Shown in pieces: positions 1 through 7,767 of a DNA stretch of 22,265 bases (positions are counted from its first letter, which is position 1; every line of letters begins with the position of its first letter). The DNA is from Planctomycetaceae bacterium (GTDB lineage Bacteria; Planctomycetota; Planctomycetia; Planctomycetales; Planctomycetaceae). Location: assembly GCA_003445035.1 (NCBI GenBank), contig DLVV01000045.1:1347-23611 (forward strand), written 5' to 3'. Made by a program: the position numbers and the translations under genes. The notes under the pieces were generated by a model. That model did no database searches and was not told where the DNA came from. It worked only from the letters and a program-made list of their open reading frames with translations.

Positions 1-422
1 TCAAAAGGAAACTGCTCGTTGGTCAGGTCGTGAACGTCGTAGCCCTCGCCGCCCAGCCCGATCACCCTCGCGACGTGATTCACGCTGCGGTTGCGGTACC
101 AGAGGCTGTAGACGTTCTGGGCCTCGACAACCCGCACGTTGGTGTAACCCGCCTTGGCCAGTTGGGAAATCCACCGCTCGACGAGTTCGGGATCGGTGTA
201 GACCACCGGAGGATCTTCGACCTTGATGGTCATCATGAAATTCGGCTTCAGAACGACCAGGAAATCGGCGGCCGACTTCCCCGATCTCGATCTCTCGGCC
301 TCCAGCGTGTCCCAGAAGTGGGCCTGGTCGAGCATGCCCTCCAGGGCGGCGAACTTGTCGGTGTCGTGGACCGCCGCAACAACCGACGGGACATCGAGAT
401 CCCGGACATCGGCACCGGTCAT
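1..422 (-). CDS. DUF362-like protein, N-terminal part (cut by window edge)
   Basis: The start codon and the first 140 codons are visible; the rest lies beyond the left edge. The translation contains KPNFMMTIK near residue 55, then VYTDPELVERWISQLAKAGY and VRVVEAQNVYSLWYRNRS. This pattern of KPN, a threonine-aspartate-proline step and a helix ending in AGY/AGA before a VVE strand resembles DUF362 proteins, whose role is not established. No signal peptide is seen. The ATG is preceded by GGAGG (minus strand, 434-430) with 7 nt spacing, and it overlaps the stop of the upstream phosphodiesterase gene in an ATGA arrangement, so the two are almost certainly translationally coupled. The DUF362 name is by motif resemblance only; the coding call and start are secure. 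Confidence 0.7.
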   Translation of the reverse strand, partial: MTGADVRDLDVPSVVAAVHDTDKFAALEGMLDQAHFWDTLEAERSRSGKSAADFLVVLKPNFMMTIKVEDPPVVYTDPELVERWISQLAKAGYTNVRVVEAQNVYSLWYRNRSVNHVARVIGLGGEGYDVHDLTNEQFPF

Positions 423-1186
423 GCTGTGTCCTCCGTGGTGGAAGTTGTGGTGGCGTCCGCGGCGTTGAGCAATTCGGCAAGTCGCCGGGGATCATCGAAG
501 GTCATACCGTCAACACCCAGGGAGATCATTCGACTGGCCAGGCTCTCGTCACGTCCGACACCCCACGCCCGAACCACGACCCCTCGACTGTGGAAGTACT
601 TGACCATCGCCTCGGTCACCTGTCCGGCCGGCGGGGCCACCCGCTCGGCCCGCAACTGACGTACTCTACCGGCGACATACCACATCCACCAACGCCAGTC
701 CCGGAACCAGGCGATCCAGGTGGTGGTGACACCGGGCGTCAATCGGCGGATCGATTCGAGCACCTGCCGATGATCCGATGACACCGTCACACGATCGGCG
801 ACACCCCGCGTCTCCACCTCGTCGGCCACGGCCTGTTCGATTCCACAACCGGCGTCCTTCACGTGCAGCACCAGTGGCACACGGTCGACCAGTCGATCGA
901 AGACCTCTCCAAGTGTCGGCACCGTTTCCCCGGCAAACCGTTCGTCGAACCACCTGCCGGCGTCCAGGCCCCGCACCTGCTCGAGGCTCAATTGCCCAAC
1001 CGCACCTTCACCATCGGTCGTCCGGTCGATGGTCCGATCATGCATCGCCACAACGTGTCCATCGGCCGTGCAGCGAATGTCCAGCTCGACCGCTGACGCA
1101 CCGGCCTCGATGGCCAATTCAAATGCCGCGAGAGTGTTCTCGGGGGCATTGGTCGAATCACCCCGATGAGCGATGTTCAGGAACAC
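419..1186 (-). CDS. Glycerophosphodiester phosphodiesterase-like (GDPD) TIM-barrel protein
   Basis: The family hydrolyses glycerophosphodiesters to glycerol-3-phosphate and an alcohol. The 255-residue product begins VFLNIAHRGDSTNAPENTL, the family's HRG...PENT start. It continues with AVELDIRCTADGHVVAMHD (metal-binding ExD and the second catalytic His), TVPTLGEVFD and, near the C-terminus, GVDGMTFDDP. The GTG at 1186-1184 is chosen because it sits just before the conserved first strand; the open frame continues upstream, but only as an overlap with the aminotransferase gene. It overlaps that gene by 10 nt and the next gene by 4 nt (ATGA). No signal peptide is seen, so it is probably cytoplasmic. 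Two oddities: the strand that normally reads IEIK is LVLHVKDAG, so the usual Glu ligand is His, and a Trp-rich stretch (WFRDWRWWMWY) sits in the barrel's second half. Activity is therefore uncertain. Confidence 0.85.
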   Translation of the reverse strand: MFLNIAHRGDSTNAPENTLAAFELAIEAGASAVELDIRCTADGHVVAMHDRTIDRTTDGEGAVGQLSLEQVRGLDAGRWFDERFAGETVPTLGEVFDRLVDRVPLVLHVKDAGCGIEQAVADEVETRGVADRVTVSSDHRQVLESIRRLTPGVTTTWIAWFRDWRWWMWYVAGRVRQLRAERVAPPAGQVTEAMVKYFHSRGVVVRAWGVGRDESLASRMISLGVDGMTFDDPRRLAELLNAADATTTSTTEDTA

Positions 1187-2370
1187 GCGGACAACTCCCC
1201 GACCGCCTCGACCAGCCGGTCGATTTCCTCTTCGAGCAAAAAGAACGGCACGCTGATCCTCAGTCCTTCGCGGGTGTGCGGCAACGGTTTGACGATCATG
1301 TTCCACCGTTCGCGCAAGGTCGCCGCCAGGTCCTCTCCGGTCCAGCCCGCCAGGGTCATCGACACCAGTGCGGCCGATCGGGAGAACTCCCCGGGCGTCA
1401 GCAATTTGACAGTTTCGATCGACTGCAGGCCCTGTTTCAGCCGGTCGGTGAGCCACCCGGTCCGCTCGGAAATTTCGAGCGGTCCGATCGAGGTCAGCCA
1501 GTCGCAGGCGGCCGCCCAGGCATGGACCAGCGGCCACGACCACGGCCCGAACTGGAACCGCTCGGCCGAATCGTGCAGTTCAAACCGATCCGTCTCGAAG
1601 TCCAGCCAACTCTCGCTCCGCCCGCCAGGAAACCGCACGGCCAGTTCGCCGATCCGCCCGGGGTTCACGTACAGCAATCCTGCGGCATATGGCGAGTACA
1701 TCCACTTGTAGGAGAGCAGCCCGGCAAAATCGCAGCCGGTTTCGGCCAGATCGATCGGGAGCACCCCGCACGAGTGAGCCATGTCGACAAAGCTCATCGC
1801 CCCGTGCCGCCGAACCGTCTCGCACAGTTCCGCGGCCGGCAACCGGTAGCCGAGATCGGTCGTGACATGGCTGAAGGCGACCAGCCGTGTGCGTTCCCCC
1901 AGGCACGACTCCAGGGCCGCCACCTGCTGGTCTGTCGATCCGTCAACCAGTTCGAGCTTTCGGACGACGATTCCCTGTTGATCCCGCAACGCCAGCACCG
2001 GCAGCAGCAGGGCCGCCTCCTCGTCGGCGCTCACCACAATCTCGTCGCCCGGCTGCCAATCCAAACCGCGGAGCACCGTCAGGAACGCCTCGCTGACCCC
2101 GCGCATCACCGCCAGCGTCGACGATGACACGCCAAAGAACTCGGCCAGGCGGACCAGCGAACGTTCTCGTCGGGGGTACTCCTCGTCGGGGTACACGATG
2201 TGCATCGGTCCCCGCTGCAGCAATTCGTCCATCAACCCCGCATGGAACTCGGCGACCGGCCGCGGGGTGATGCTGACTCCGCCGTTCTGGAACCACGTGT
2301 AGTTCTCCAGTGCCGGGAAGTCGCTGCGGACACGTTGCAGGTCTGTCGTTTCCATCCGCGTCACTCTCAT
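1177..2370 (-). CDS. Class V PLP-dependent aminotransferase-like enzyme (cysteine desulfurase/kynureninase fold)
   Basis: A 397-residue fold-type I PLP enzyme of the class V group, which includes cysteine desulfurases, kynureninases and isopenicillin N epimerases. Visible landmarks are FQNGGVSITP near residue 27 (substrate-side loop), SHVTTDLGYRLP near 167, FVDMAHSCG with the cofactor-binding Asp196 and His199, and SYKWMYSPYAAGLLYV with the probable Schiff-base Lys222. No cysteine-bearing desulfurase loop is obvious, so the substrate cannot be named. Two ATGs are possible, at 2370 and 2355; neither has a strong ribosome-binding site, and the longer one is given. It heads a three-gene operon with the GDPD and DUF362-like genes, all overlapping, and is divergent from the CXXCH protein gene across only 47 bp. 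Confidence 0.88.
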   Translation of the reverse strand: MRVTRMETTDLQRVRSDFPALENYTWFQNGGVSITPRPVAEFHAGLMDELLQRGPMHIVYPDEEYPRRERSLVRLAEFFGVSSSTLAVMRGVSEAFLTVLRGLDWQPGDEIVVSADEEAALLLPVLALRDQQGIVVRKLELVDGSTDQQVAALESCLGERTRLVAFSHVTTDLGYRLPAAELCETVRRHGAMSFVDMAHSCGVLPIDLAETGCDFAGLLSYKWMYSPYAAGLLYVNPGRIGELAVRFPGGRSESWLDFETDRFELHDSAERFQFGPWSWPLVHAWAAACDWLTSIGPLEISERTGWLTDRLKQGLQSIETVKLLTPGEFSRSAALVSMTLAGWTGEDLAATLRERWNMIVKPLPHTREGLRISVPFFLLEEEIDRLVEAVGELSACS

Positions 2371-2383
2371 CGTCAATGGCCTT

Positions 2384-2393
2384 GCTTGCAAGC
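2384..2393. promoter_or_regulatory. Perfect 10-bp palindrome in a short divergent promoter region
   Basis: GCTTGCAAGC is self-complementary and lies in the 47-bp gap between two divergent genes. A further CTTGC-like half-site (CTTGCC) follows at about 2397. The position suits an operator shared by both promoters, but no partner regulator is visible and no -35/-10 pair could be assigned. Confidence 0.25.
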
Positions 2394-2417
2394 CCGCTTG
2401 CCAGCGACGATATCCTG

Positions 2418-3758
2418 ATGACCTACCCGGTTCAGACAACCCGACACGCGGTGCTGCTGTTGCTGGCCTGGGGTGCGTGGTCCTGTCCGGTCGCGGCCCA
2501 GACCAGCAAGGACTTCGAACTGGCTCCGATCAACTACCACAACCAGTCGACGACCAACCGTATTTCCACGCTGCAGCGACTGATCGACCTCGGCAAATCT
2601 CAGCTGGCCTGGACCGACCGCCACGGATACCTGCCTGCCGTACTCACGGCCCTGGACATCCCGGTTTCCTCGCAGGTCCTGGTCTTCTCCAAGACCAGCG
2701 TGCAGGTCCGCCGGATCTCTCCACGCCGGCCCCGAGCCATCTACTTCAACGACGACACCTACGTGGCCTGGGTGCAGCAGGGGGACATGCTCGAGATCAT
2801 CTCGATGGATCCCCAACTCGGCGGCATCTTCTACACCCTGTCACAGTCGCAGTCGCAGCAACCTCAATTCCGTCGCGATCGCGGACAGTGCCTGCTGTGC
2901 CACGCCAACCGCCGAACCCGGGATGTTCCCGGCCCGGTGGTCCGCTCGCTCTACACCGCCCCCTCGGGACAGCCTCACTTCGGCGCCCGCACGTTCGTCA
3001 CCGACCACTCCAGCCCGTTCTCCGAACGGTGGGGGGGCTACTACGTCACCGGCACCCACGGCTCGATGCGACACATGGGCAACACCGTCATTCCGCTCGA
3101 CCAGCCGACCCGCGATTTCGATTACCACGCCGGCGCCAACCTGACCCGTCTCGACGGACTGATCGACACCGACGACTACCTGTCGCCACACAGCGACCTG
3201 GTCGCGCTGATGGTGCTTGAACACCAGGCCCGGATGCACAACCTGATCACGCAGGCTCATTTCGAGACCGACACGGTCGACCACTACGATCGCCTGTACA
3301 ACAAGGCCCTGGATCGTCCGAAGGGATACCGCAGCGAGGTGTCAAAGCGGCGGATCGCACGGGTGGCCGAGAACCTGCTCCGTTACATGCTGTTCATCGA
3401 CGAATTCACTCTGAAATCTCCGGTCCGGGGAACGTCGAAGTTCGCCCGGGAATTTGCGAGTCGCAGCCCTCTCGACAAGCAGGGCCGTTCGCTTCGTCAA
3501 CTGGACCTGCGGCGAAGGCTGTTCCGCCACCCGTGCAGTTTCCTGGTCGAATCTCCCTCATTCACGCGATTGCCGAAATCAGTCCGCACCCTGGTCGCCA
3601 AGCGGTTGAGGGTGGTTCTGCAGGCCAAGATGCCGGGCGAGGATTATGCCCGGCTGAGTGGTGACGACCGCAAGACGATCCGCGAGATCCTCGACGCCAA
3701 ACGTCCAGCCTGGTGGGTGACCACCGCAGAGAATTCCCGGAGCAAGAGCAAAAAGTGA
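2418..3758 (+). CDS. Secreted protein of unknown function with one CXXCH haem-binding motif
   Basis: This 446-residue protein starts with a hydrophobic signal peptide (LLLLAWGAWSCPVAAQ, about residues 10-28), so it is probably exported. It carries one c-type haem motif, CLLCH, at residues 158-162 within RGQCLLCHANRRTRD. It is followed by a His/Met-rich stretch (HGSMRHMG near 214-221) that could supply a distal ligand. The sequence before and after the motif does not resemble a standard class I cytochrome c core; the rest is mostly soluble with many His and Arg residues. The frame stays open upstream to 2310, but the ATG at 2418 places the signal peptide correctly. The stop overlaps the next gene's GTG by 4 nt, so the two products are probably made together. 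I do not recognise a named family. Confidence 0.82.
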   Translation: MTYPVQTTRHAVLLLLAWGAWSCPVAAQTSKDFELAPINYHNQSTTNRISTLQRLIDLGKSQLAWTDRHGYLPAVLTALDIPVSSQVLVFSKTSVQVRRISPRRPRAIYFNDDTYVAWVQQGDMLEIISMDPQLGGIFYTLSQSQSQQPQFRRDRGQCLLCHANRRTRDVPGPVVRSLYTAPSGQPHFGARTFVTDHSSPFSERWGGYYVTGTHGSMRHMGNTVIPLDQPTRDFDYHAGANLTRLDGLIDTDDYLSPHSDLVALMVLEHQARMHNLITQAHFETDTVDHYDRLYNKALDRPKGYRSEVSKRRIARVAENLLRYMLFIDEFTLKSPVRGTSKFAREFASRSPLDKQGRSLRQLDLRRRLFRHPCSFLVESPSFTRLPKSVRTLVAKRLRVVLQAKMPGEDYARLSGDDRKTIREILDAKRPAWWVTTAENSRSKSKK

Positions 3759-5206
3759 CCAGCCACCACGGCGATCGTCGGACATTCCTGCAACAGGCCG
3801 CATCGGTCGGGCTGGCTGTCGGCACTGGCGACTGGTGTCGTGCGCTGGCGGCTCCGATTCCCTCGACCAAAATCCGGGGATCGGTCGTTTCGGGAAAGAA
3901 ACCGTTGGCCGGTGTCCGGGTTTCCGACGGGTTGCGGGTCGTCCACACCGACGCATCTGGTGACTTCCGGATCCGTGTCGGTCCCGACAGCGGCCCGTTC
4001 CTGTTCGTCACCACGCCATCGGGCCACTGGACCGACTCGTTCTACGTCGCGACGTCCGCGGCGGCCCGGCAACGACCCGTGTTCCGATTGAAGCCCCGTG
4101 CCGCCGATCCGTCGCATCGCCTGGTCTACATGACCGACGTTCACCTGTCGGAGGGCAACTCGTCCGAGTCGGTGAAGCGAATGAAACGGACGATCGACGA
4201 GATCAACGGCCTGGATCCGTTGCCGGACGCCTGCTGGGTCGGCGGCGACATTTCCCTGGACCACCGCGAGGGACCCCGATACGTCGAACTGGTCAGCCGG
4301 TTGAAGATGCCGGTCCGACACTCGGTCGGCAACCACGAATTCCAGTTGAAGACCGGCGATCCGCTGGGCCGGTTCCGCCAGCTGTTCGGGCCCACCTATT
4401 ATTCGTGGGACATCGGCGGACTGCACTGCATCACGCTCGATGGCTGCCACCTCGACACCACCGGCGGAAAGCCCGGACGGGTGATCGGACAGTTCGGACG
4501 CCGCGAACTGCAGTGGTTGGCCGCTGACCTGGCCGCGGTCCCGCGCGGCATGACCACCGTCGTGGCCGTGCACATCCCGCTGGCCAGCAACTATCCACCC
4601 CGCCGCGGGACCACGGCCGAAAAGTCGCCCCAGTGGATCATCACCAATGCCGGGCAGGCCATCGACCAGTTGAAGGCACACGGCGTCAAGCTGGTCCTGC
4701 AGGGTCACCTGCACGAAAACCAGAGAATGATGCAGTCGGGAATCGAGTTCGTCGAATCGGTCAGCGTGTGCGGCACCTGGTGGGCGGCGAAGTCCGGCGA
4801 GCGCGAGGACGCCACCAGTGGAGAACCCCGGGGTTATCGGCTGGTCGACTGGTCGGGCGAGAGGCTGATCCACCACTACCGCGGCAGTGCCGAATCACGG
4901 GTCGACGCCGCCGGTGAAATCGTCGGACGACCCGGGAAGCTTCCGGCCAACAAGGCCGCCGACCTGCTGGTCAACATCTTCGACGGCACCGACACCACCC
5001 GGGTGCGAGCGCAGATCGATTCGCGACCCCCGGTCACCCTGAAGCCCAGCAGCCGCGGTCGCCACTTCGGCGACCTGCAGGCGGCCCACCACTGGAGCTG
5101 GACCATCCCCTCCTCGGACCTCTCGACCGGAAAACACCAGGCGACGATTCGTATCGAGGAACCCGGTCGGCCTCGCCAGGAATTCACGCACAGGTTCACC
5201 AGCTGA
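3755..5206 (+). CDS. Tat-exported calcineurin-like metallophosphoesterase
   Basis: A 483-residue metallophosphoesterase in a likely three-domain arrangement: N-terminal beta-sandwich (about 38-115, GSVVSGKKPLAGVRVSDG), catalytic domain (about 120-345), and C-terminal beta domain (about 375-480). Catalytic motifs are complete: TDVH (Asp128, His130), GGD (Asp165), GNHE (Asn193, His194), VAVHIPL (His273) and QGHLH (His318, His320). They bind two metal ions and hydrolyse phosphomonoesters or diesters; the substrate is unknown. The N-terminus DRRTFLQQAASVGLAVG resembles a twin-arginine signal, implying folded export. The start is GTG in a GTGA overlap with the upstream stop, chosen because it sits just before the Tat signal; the ORF before it is only read-through of the upstream gene's end. 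Its 3' end forms half of a hairpin facing the converging gene. Confidence 0.9.
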   Translation: MTSHHGDRRTFLQQAASVGLAVGTGDWCRALAAPIPSTKIRGSVVSGKKPLAGVRVSDGLRVVHTDASGDFRIRVGPDSGPFLFVTTPSGHWTDSFYVATSAAARQRPVFRLKPRAADPSHRLVYMTDVHLSEGNSSESVKRMKRTIDEINGLDPLPDACWVGGDISLDHREGPRYVELVSRLKMPVRHSVGNHEFQLKTGDPLGRFRQLFGPTYYSWDIGGLHCITLDGCHLDTTGGKPGRVIGQFGRRELQWLAADLAAVPRGMTTVVAVHIPLASNYPPRRGTTAEKSPQWIITNAGQAIDQLKAHGVKLVLQGHLHENQRMMQSGIEFVESVSVCGTWWAAKSGEREDATSGEPRGYRLVDWSGERLIHHYRGSAESRVDAAGEIVGRPGKLPANKAADLLVNIFDGTDTTRVRAQIDSRPPVTLKPSSRGRHFGDLQAAHHWSWTIPSSDLSTGKHQATIRIEEPGRPRQEFTHRFTS

Positions 5207-5212
5207 ACCTGT
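5190..5212. other. 9-bp perfect hairpin between converging genes
   Basis: ACAGGTTCA (5190-5198), a 5-nt loop, then TGAACCTGT (5204-5212) form a perfect inverted repeat that includes the TGA stop of the metallophosphoesterase gene. The converging gene ends only 7 nt further on. It could slow or stop transcription from either side or protect the 3' ends, but neither side has a T-tract, so it is not a classical intrinsic terminator. Confidence 0.45.
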
Positions 5213-5218
5213 CCGCGG

Positions 5219-5986
5219 CTAGGCAACGTCGGCAATCAACCACTGCATCCCGCGGCGAACCTCGGACCGTCGGAACGGCAGTTCACCGGGCCGGACCAGG
5301 TGGCAGATGATCCGTCCGGACGTGTCGGGCCAGATCATGCCCACCTGCATCCCGTCGGCGAACTCGAATGGCCATTTCGGAGCGCAGTCGAGCACGAAGT
5401 CGCAGTTGGCGCCGGCGTGGCCGTCGGCGATCAGCGGCTGCATCACGCTCAGGAACGACACCTGTTCGGGACCACTGGTGTCATCGGCGGCCAGGCCGTG
5501 AAACTGTCGCACACCGACCTTCAACGATCGCCCGGCCCGGATGCAGGCGTGCAACTCGTCCAGGTCGCCGGCGACCGGTTCCCCGTTCTCGTCGTGCTCG
5601 TAGACCACCCGCCAGCGGTCGCACACGTACCAGCGATACACACCATAGTGGAAACGCTGCTGCTCGTCGAAAATCGAACCGTTGAGCATCCACTTGACCT
5701 GCGAGAACGCACCACCGACGTCGTAACGGAAGAAGCTGAAGTAGGGCTGCTCGGCCAACTCGCCGCGATGAGCATAAGAATGGTGGTGAGACATCAGCCC
5801 GGCAAACGCGTCGCCGGTGCCCGCATAGACCTGCTGAAAATAGAGTGTCTCGTCGTACCCGCGAGCCTCCATGAACAGCCGCAGATCTGCCCCGCGGCGG
5901 ACCGCCTCGGCCACCTGGGCCACGCTGCCGCTGACCACCTCGAGCTCGGGATTCTGCTCGAGAGCCAGGTCCCACTGTCCCGTCAT
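5219..5986 (-). CDS. Conserved-looking protein of unknown function
   Basis: A 255-residue soluble protein without signal peptide or membrane segment. I recognise no named family. Visible features are an acidic aromatic start (MTGQWDLALEQNPELEVVSG), a His cluster GLMSHHHSYAHRG near residue 85, a tyrosine/tryptophan-rich core (HYGVYRWYVCDRWRVVYEHD), a second His/Asp region (SVMQPLIADGHAGANCD) and a C-terminus RRGMQWLIADVA. The regular mix of aromatic, Gly and His residues and the clean codon use suggest a real folded protein, possibly a metal-binding one. A TTG upstream would also open this frame at 6004, but the ribosome-binding site falls inside that extension and points to the ATG at 5986. 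The gene lies 41 bp downstream of the double-zincin gene on the same strand and may be co-transcribed with it. Confidence 0.8.
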   Translation of the reverse strand: MTGQWDLALEQNPELEVVSGSVAQVAEAVRRGADLRLFMEARGYDETLYFQQVYAGTGDAFAGLMSHHHSYAHRGELAEQPYFSFFRYDVGGAFSQVKWMLNGSIFDEQQRFHYGVYRWYVCDRWRVVYEHDENGEPVAGDLDELHACIRAGRSLKVGVRQFHGLAADDTSGPEQVSFLSVMQPLIADGHAGANCDFVLDCAPKWPFEFADGMQVGMIWPDTSGRIICHLVRPGELPFRRSEVRRGMQWLIADVA

Positions 5987-5992
5987 TCCCAT

Positions 5993-5999
5993 CTCCTCC
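5993..5999 (-). promoter_or_regulatory. Shine-Dalgarno site fixing the start at 5986
   Basis: On the minus strand GGAGGAG lies 6 nt before ATG 5986-5984. An in-frame ATG at 5992 directly abuts the site and a TTG at 6004 lies upstream of it, so both are unlikely starts. Confidence 0.7.
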
Positions 6000-6027
6000 G
6001 GCAAACCGTGTAACCCAACGGCAACAA

Positions 6028-7605
6028 CTACTTCTTCCCGGCCGGCGTCTTAGGCCCGGGCGGCTCGCCTTCCGACCAGACCGCCTTGAGCAACGCGAAG
6101 ACCTCCGGCTCGAACTCCCGTAGCTCCGCTCGCACGAAGGGATAGAAGTCATTCGTGTCAAAGAACGCCTCGCTCATCTCGGCGAAGAACTCCTTGTGGT
6201 TGGTCAACGCGTAGTGCCGCACCTGGCGGCCACGAATGTGCAGCACCTTCTCGTACTTCTTGCTCGCCACGATCTTGTCCCACGCCTTTCGGATCGGTCC
6301 GTACTCAAAACCCAGCACCCGGTCGTGATAGGCATGGGCCAGTTCGTGGAGCATCACGGCCGGCTGGTCGTTGCTCTTGATCAACGAGATCAACCGCCCG
6401 GCGTCGGGAATGTGCACCGCCTTGACCATCTCGGGGTCGTGCCCGTGGTCACGCAGCCACTTGGCTCCCGGGTGGTACTGGGCCGTTCTCAGCGGGTGAT
6501 CCAGGTCGACCCAGATCGGCACGTCACGCAGGTGTTTCAGTCGGCTGGCCGAGACCAGCAGCGTGATCTCGAACAGCTTTCCGTCGATCATCCGCCTCAC
6601 CTGCTCACCGACCGGCTTGTGCTTGCCCGAAAGCAACCGCTTGTCGAATTGCAGTGTCCAGCCCTGCAGCTTGACCGGCGAATGTTCGATGAAGCCTGTC
6701 TTCTCGGGTTTCGGCTTCTTCTTGCCACGGTTGCGGGCCTTCTCGCGGATTTCCTGTCGCACCTTCGCCAGTCGATCGGGCCACTTGAACTTCGGGGCCG
6801 TCCCGGGCTTGTAGCCGGCCAGGTGACCTTTCAGCCTTGTGGCCGGCTTGGTGTAGACCAGCTTCGTTTCGCCAAATGCCTCCTCGCAGAGCTTGGCCAG
6901 CCCGGCGTCGTACTCCTTGAGTTCTTTCCGCGTGTCGACGTGGTTGTGGTCATGGTCAGGCGGCCGGTTGTTGTTGAACCAGCTCTGCACACCCTCGGCA
7001 AAGTACTCGTTGCGATTGGTCGACGCGTACTTGTCCTTCCACAGTCCCCGTTCCATCGCCCGGTCGTAGGCCTGCTTCAGGCGGGCATCGAAGGTCTTGT
7101 CGATGCGGATCAGCCCACGGAGATGGATGTTGTGTGCGAATTCGTGGATCACGATGCTCTCGGTGCTGTACGGGTCTCCCGCGTACCCCAGCACGTTCTC
7201 CTCGGCGCACGAACAGACCGGATCGGTCCTCGAACCACCCAAACCACGAGCCCGCGCGTCCCAGAAGTTCTTGGGCTTCATGTGAGCGTACTCGGGCATG
7301 TCAGTGGTGAATTCGTTATGCCCGATCACGATCAACCGAGACCCACTCTTGATCATCGCCTTCCGCACGTCCGGCCGACGGGCGAGCATCAGGTCGACCA
7401 GGTAAGCGGCTTCCTTGAGGGCGAAATCGTTGACCTGGGCCGAGCCGACAATCGGGTACCCGCCCGCCTCGGTGTACTTCTTATAGAAGGGGTCGAGTTT
7501 CAGTTTCTTCGGCGGAGCCGTCACCGGGTACTTTTCGTCGGGGCCGCCGGCCAGGCAAAACGAGGCCGAGAGCAGAACGAGAACAAGCGGTCGGACGGTC
7601 GACAT
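6028..7605 (-). CDS. Secreted protein with two zincin metallopeptidase-like domains
   Basis: A 525-residue exported protein (signal peptide about 1-20, LVLVLLSASFCLAGG). It has two zinc-metallopeptidase signatures. The first is IHEFAHNIH (His154, Glu155, His158), with a downstream glutamate in NEYFAEGVQSWF (Glu200/Glu204). The second is LHELAHAYH (His420, Glu421, His424), with EFFAEMSEAFF (Glu472/Glu476). The HExxH...FFAE pattern matches gluzincins of the anthrax-lethal-factor type, in which the second glutamate is the third zinc ligand. A Lys/Arg-rich linker (about 285-305, RNRGKKKPKP) separates the halves. Both active sites look intact, so this appears to be a tandem duplication rather than one dead copy. 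The same frame stays open far upstream (to 8922), but that part is antisense to the SGNH gene; the ATG at 7605 directly precedes the signal peptide. Substrate unknown. Confidence 0.85.
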   Translation of the reverse strand: MSTVRPLVLVLLSASFCLAGGPDEKYPVTAPPKKLKLDPFYKKYTEAGGYPIVGSAQVNDFALKEAAYLVDLMLARRPDVRKAMIKSGSRLIVIGHNEFTTDMPEYAHMKPKNFWDARARGLGGSRTDPVCSCAEENVLGYAGDPYSTESIVIHEFAHNIHLRGLIRIDKTFDARLKQAYDRAMERGLWKDKYASTNRNEYFAEGVQSWFNNNRPPDHDHNHVDTRKELKEYDAGLAKLCEEAFGETKLVYTKPATRLKGHLAGYKPGTAPKFKWPDRLAKVRQEIREKARNRGKKKPKPEKTGFIEHSPVKLQGWTLQFDKRLLSGKHKPVGEQVRRMIDGKLFEITLLVSASRLKHLRDVPIWVDLDHPLRTAQYHPGAKWLRDHGHDPEMVKAVHIPDAGRLISLIKSNDQPAVMLHELAHAYHDRVLGFEYGPIRKAWDKIVASKKYEKVLHIRGRQVRHYALTNHKEFFAEMSEAFFDTNDFYPFVRAELREFEPEVFALLKAVWSEGEPPGPKTPAGKK

Positions 7606-7767
7606 GATGAGGAATCCGTAGGCAGGTCGGTCGAGTCGAGGAAAACAGCCGTTGTTGGCCAGGGCCGTGGGTGGTGGTTTACCATCGGGGTGGCCACTGG
7701 CTCTCCGATTGTACCGACCCCGCCTCAAGACGCGATGACACGGCAGTCCTCCCTTTAGCGTGCCTTC

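Noticed and set aside
778..2127. Large plus-strand open frame opposite the aminotransferase and GDPD genes
   Set aside because: Pro/Arg/Gln-rich translation without motifs; an antisense open frame expected in GC-rich coding DNA.
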